The position numbers and the translations under genes were made by a program. Positions 39,680 to 41,185 of a stretch of DNA of 41,185 nt are shown piece by piece. Source of the DNA: Lachnospiraceae bacterium (GTDB taxonomy: Bacteria; Bacillota; Clostridia; Lachnospirales; Lachnospiraceae). The stretch is taken from the NCBI GenBank assembly GCA_028692395.1, contig JAQUXP010000034.1, positions 1 through 41,185 of the forward strand, given 5' to 3'. The notes beneath the pieces are model-generated. The model was not told the DNA's origin, made no database searches, and was given only the letters and a program-made list of their open reading frames with translations. Within the stretch, counting starts at the first letter, position 1. Each line of letters opens with the position of its first letter.

Positions 39680-40204
39680 TCATTTCTTGTAGTAGCTGAC
39701 AGTGCCGGATAGATCGACAATGCAAAAGGCAATCACTCCGTTTATGGAAACTTTGGCAGCCTGAGCTTTATTCTCCAATATGACAATCCGAAGCGCGTCT
39801 TGGGGCGGAAGGCTTTGCATGATATGATTCACCAGTGCCTCCTGTTCCAGTCCTACGTAGATAATTTCATAGGCTTCCTCCTGAGAAAAGAAATGAAGCT
39901 TTATGGGAAAATCACCGCTGGTATGATACATAACCGCCTTTTTGAAATCCAGTAGTACCCAGAAAGCCGCAATTACACCATAATCGGGAGATTCGGCAGA
40001 CTGGGGGGTATCACAGAGCAGATCAGTATCCTTGTCATGGTAGATTCGTCCTTGTTTGATCATTTTTGTAATCAATGCTTTCATGGAATCTTTGCTCTTG
40101 GAGAAAAGCTGCATGATCTGGTCATAGCGGAGTGCATGATAGGTGCTGATAATTCGTAAGAGGAGAGCACCGTCTCCATTGTAAATCTGATTTCTTGTTT
40201 TCAT
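39680..40204 (-). CDS. DUF5697-like protein
   Basis: About 174 residues. The first half looks like a winged helix (GDGALLLRIISTYHALRYDQIMQLF, then MKALITKMIKQGRIYHD). The second half has strands such as IKLHFFSQEEAYEIIYVG and VSINGVIAFCIVDLSG. The pattern fits DUF5697 proteins of Firmicutes elements. ATG 40204 is chosen because GAAGGAGGATG lies upstream; the longer frame runs through the repeats. Its promoter region has TACGTA repeats and a leader terminator, so it may be autoregulated. Confidence 0.65.
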   Translation of the reverse strand: MKTRNQIYNGDGALLLRIISTYHALRYDQIMQLFSKSKDSMKALITKMIKQGRIYHDKDTDLLCDTPQSAESPDYGVIAAFWVLLDFKKAVMYHTSGDFPIKLHFFSQEEAYEIIYVGLEQEALVNHIMQSLPPQDALRIVILENKAQAAKVSINGVIAFCIVDLSGTVSYYKK

Positions 40205-40235
40205 GGTTTGTTCATCCTCCTTCTGTAGGAAGGTT

Positions 40236-40305
40236 CTGTACGTATTGTCTACGTAAGGCATACGTTTTTACTGTATAAGTATGCTATACGTACAGCGTAA
40301 GTATG
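40236..40305. promoter_or_regulatory. Cluster of TACGTA / TAAGTATG repeats
   Basis: The 70 bp between the DUF5697 start and its leader terminator contain CTGTACGTA, CTACGTAAG, GCATACG, ATAAGTATG, TATACGTACAG and GTAAGTATGG, in both orientations. These words recur at 17017-17050 and 17421-17444. They look like binding sites for one DNA-binding protein. Confidence 0.45.
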
Positions 40306-40340
40306 GCTTGCTGTCAGCAATTGTTTTTGGGTACAAAAAT

Positions 40341-40359
40341 AGCACCGGGTAAGGGTGCT
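40341..40359 (-). terminator. Leader terminator before the DUF5697 gene
   Basis: On the minus strand AGCACC pairs with GGTGCT around CTTACCC and is followed by ATTTTTG. It lies between the promoter at 40388-40416 and the gene, as in the ligA, ssb and transfer leaders. Confidence 0.65.
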
Positions 40360-40387
40360 GAAAATTGGTAAACTATAAGCAATACCT

Positions 40388-40416
40388 ATTGTAGCATGGG
40401 TAAATTTACCCTTCAA
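40388..40416 (-). promoter_or_regulatory. Promoter with GGGTAAATTTACCC operator in its spacer
   Basis: On the minus strand TTGAAG (40411-40416) and TACAAT (40388-40393) are 17 bp apart. The spacer holds a perfect 14-bp palindrome, GGGTAAATTTACCC (40398-40411), so a bound protein would block RNA polymerase. Confidence 0.65.
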
Positions 40417-40458
40417 TCGCAAAGCCGAGTCAATATTGTGACAGAACCAGGTCAGTTA

Positions 40459-40992
40459 TTAAGATTCAGGGAAAAACTGATTCAGTAGATGCAGGGTCTC
40501 TTTGGCAGTAAAGCCCCAAAGGATGGTGCTGAGTGCTTCAATTGCAGCTTTCCGTTTTCGGTAATAGGTTCGATAGGAAATATTATCGATGTGGTGTTCT
40601 AGCTTTTCCAATATCTCATCTGTATTCTTCAACTCTTGGGGAGAGAGGAATGCATAGTAGAGAATCCAGTAATACTGTTCCCCATGTTTGTGATTATTAC
40701 GGAGCAAATCCACTGATGATTCCAATAGTTTTAACATTTTGTTGCTTCGTTCAATACTCTTTGCACGTTCCTCAATCTCTTTCCCAGTCAGTTCTGCCCC
40801 TGCAGCGTAAATGGAATCCAAAAATTCATCAATGGTGGTGCCATATTCCATCTGAAACTGCGCCTCCATCTGCCGGACAACGACCTTCAGACTGTAGGTG
40901 GCATCCCGGTATCTGCGGAGGAATTTATAGGTGTCGTGGAAACGAGGATCCTCTTCTGGTGTTGGGAATCCATAATTATACTTCTTAGCCAT
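40459..40992 (-). CDS. Hypothetical protein, 177 aa, helical
   Basis: A soluble, highly charged, helical protein. The end has a YRTYYRKRKAAIEALSTILWG segment that resembles the sigma-like or ArpU-type C-terminal HTH of phage late regulators, so a transcriptional role is possible. No family is sure. ATG 40992 is chosen over GTG 41001 for ribosome site spacing (AGAGGG). Its start overlaps the stop of the upstream gene by 8 bases, giving tight coupling. Confidence 0.6.
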   Translation of the reverse strand: MAKKYNYGFPTPEEDPRFHDTYKFLRRYRDATYSLKVVVRQMEAQFQMEYGTTIDEFLDSIYAAGAELTGKEIEERAKSIERSNKMLKLLESSVDLLRNNHKHGEQYYWILYYAFLSPQELKNTDEILEKLEHHIDNISYRTYYRKRKAAIEALSTILWGFTAKETLHLLNQFFPES

Positions 40993-41185
40993 CCAATTCA
41001 CCCTCTTCCTCTTTTTCTCCTGATGGATTTGATAATTTCATTTTTGCAGACTCATTCCCCGGACTGATGGTCACCTCAAACCGATAGGCAGAGTTTCCAA
41101 AGGGGCAGATAATATTTAGAGTATATTGATTAAATATATCTATGCAGGCTGATAAGGGAGATAATATATAGCGTGTTTTCGGACA
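40985..41185 (-). CDS. C-terminal part of a protein gene (partial)
   Basis: A minus-strand frame open from the window edge to TAA at 40985-40987, giving 66 residues. It includes YILSPLSACIDIFNQYTLN, then FGNSAYRFEVTISPG, and an acidic Lys/Glu tail. No family can be named from the end alone. It overlaps the next gene, so both belong to one operon that continues beyond the window. Confidence 0.6.
   Translation of the reverse strand, partial: CPKTRYILSPLSACIDIFNQYTLNIICPFGNSAYRFEVTISPGNESAKMKLSNPSGEKEEEGELDG

Overview
The window is most likely part of a large integrative conjugative element, or a related plasmid, from a gut-type Clostridia bacterium (Lachnospiraceae-like). Reasons: Gram-positive type IV secretion genes (a PrgI-VirB4 fusion, a VirD4-type coupling protein, a lysozyme/C39 wall hydrolase, TrbL-like and pilin-like membrane proteins), a sortase-anchored SpaA/VaFE-repeat adhesin, AGGAGG-type ribosome binding sites, and families (DUF5688, DUF5697, DUF6100, DUF3268) that I associate with Firmicutes elements. 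No relaxase, integrase, rRNA, tRNA or CRISPR array is visible, so the ends of the element lie outside the window.

Layout. Nearly all backbone genes are on the minus strand, so transcription runs from high to low coordinates. 41185-39002: small conserved proteins of unknown function (DUF5697, DUF6100). 38860-34815: a winged-helix-like protein, the VirD4-type coupling protein and an S1-domain protein. 34636-30047: a plus-strand, AT-rich cargo block with an XRE regulator, a membrane-anchored Cys-rich protein, a gene broken by an in-frame stop, and a two-gene PLD nuclease + D-QxK/zinc protein module. 29606-22011: the mating-channel operon. 21907-17888: the giant surface adhesin. 17825-14803: small proteins, a DUF3268 zinc protein and a sigma-70 family factor. 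14697-13793: a plus-strand cassette holding a structured RNA and a BECR-fold nuclease-like gene. 13339-5441: SSB, a membrane protein, a MoxR ATPase, an XRE protein, a VWA/HExGH protein, an AbrB-type regulator and small proteins. 5067-1890: an accessory NAD-dependent DNA ligase, a DUF5688 protein and a tiny ORF. 1843-127: a complete IS150-group IS3 element.

How it fits together. The secretion genes would export a single DNA strand through the wall. SSB and LigA would protect and seal the DNA after transfer, and the adhesin would promote cell contact. The MoxR/VWA pair probably remodels a protein complex. Regulation seems to rely on consensus sigma-A promoters, palindromic operators shared between distant operons, and leaders carrying intrinsic terminators before ligA, ssb and the transfer operon, which suggests antitermination.

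The most interesting locus is 13793-14697. A consensus promoter drives a roughly 229-nt RNA that can fold into three H-type pseudoknots and ends in a strong intrinsic terminator. A nuclease-like toxin gene starts 14 nt further on. This is the layout of a type III toxin-antitoxin or RNA-guarded abortive-infection system, but the RNA has no tandem repeats and the protein does not resemble ToxN. The second is the plus-strand PLD / D-QxK pair at 31763-34636, a candidate anti-phage module.
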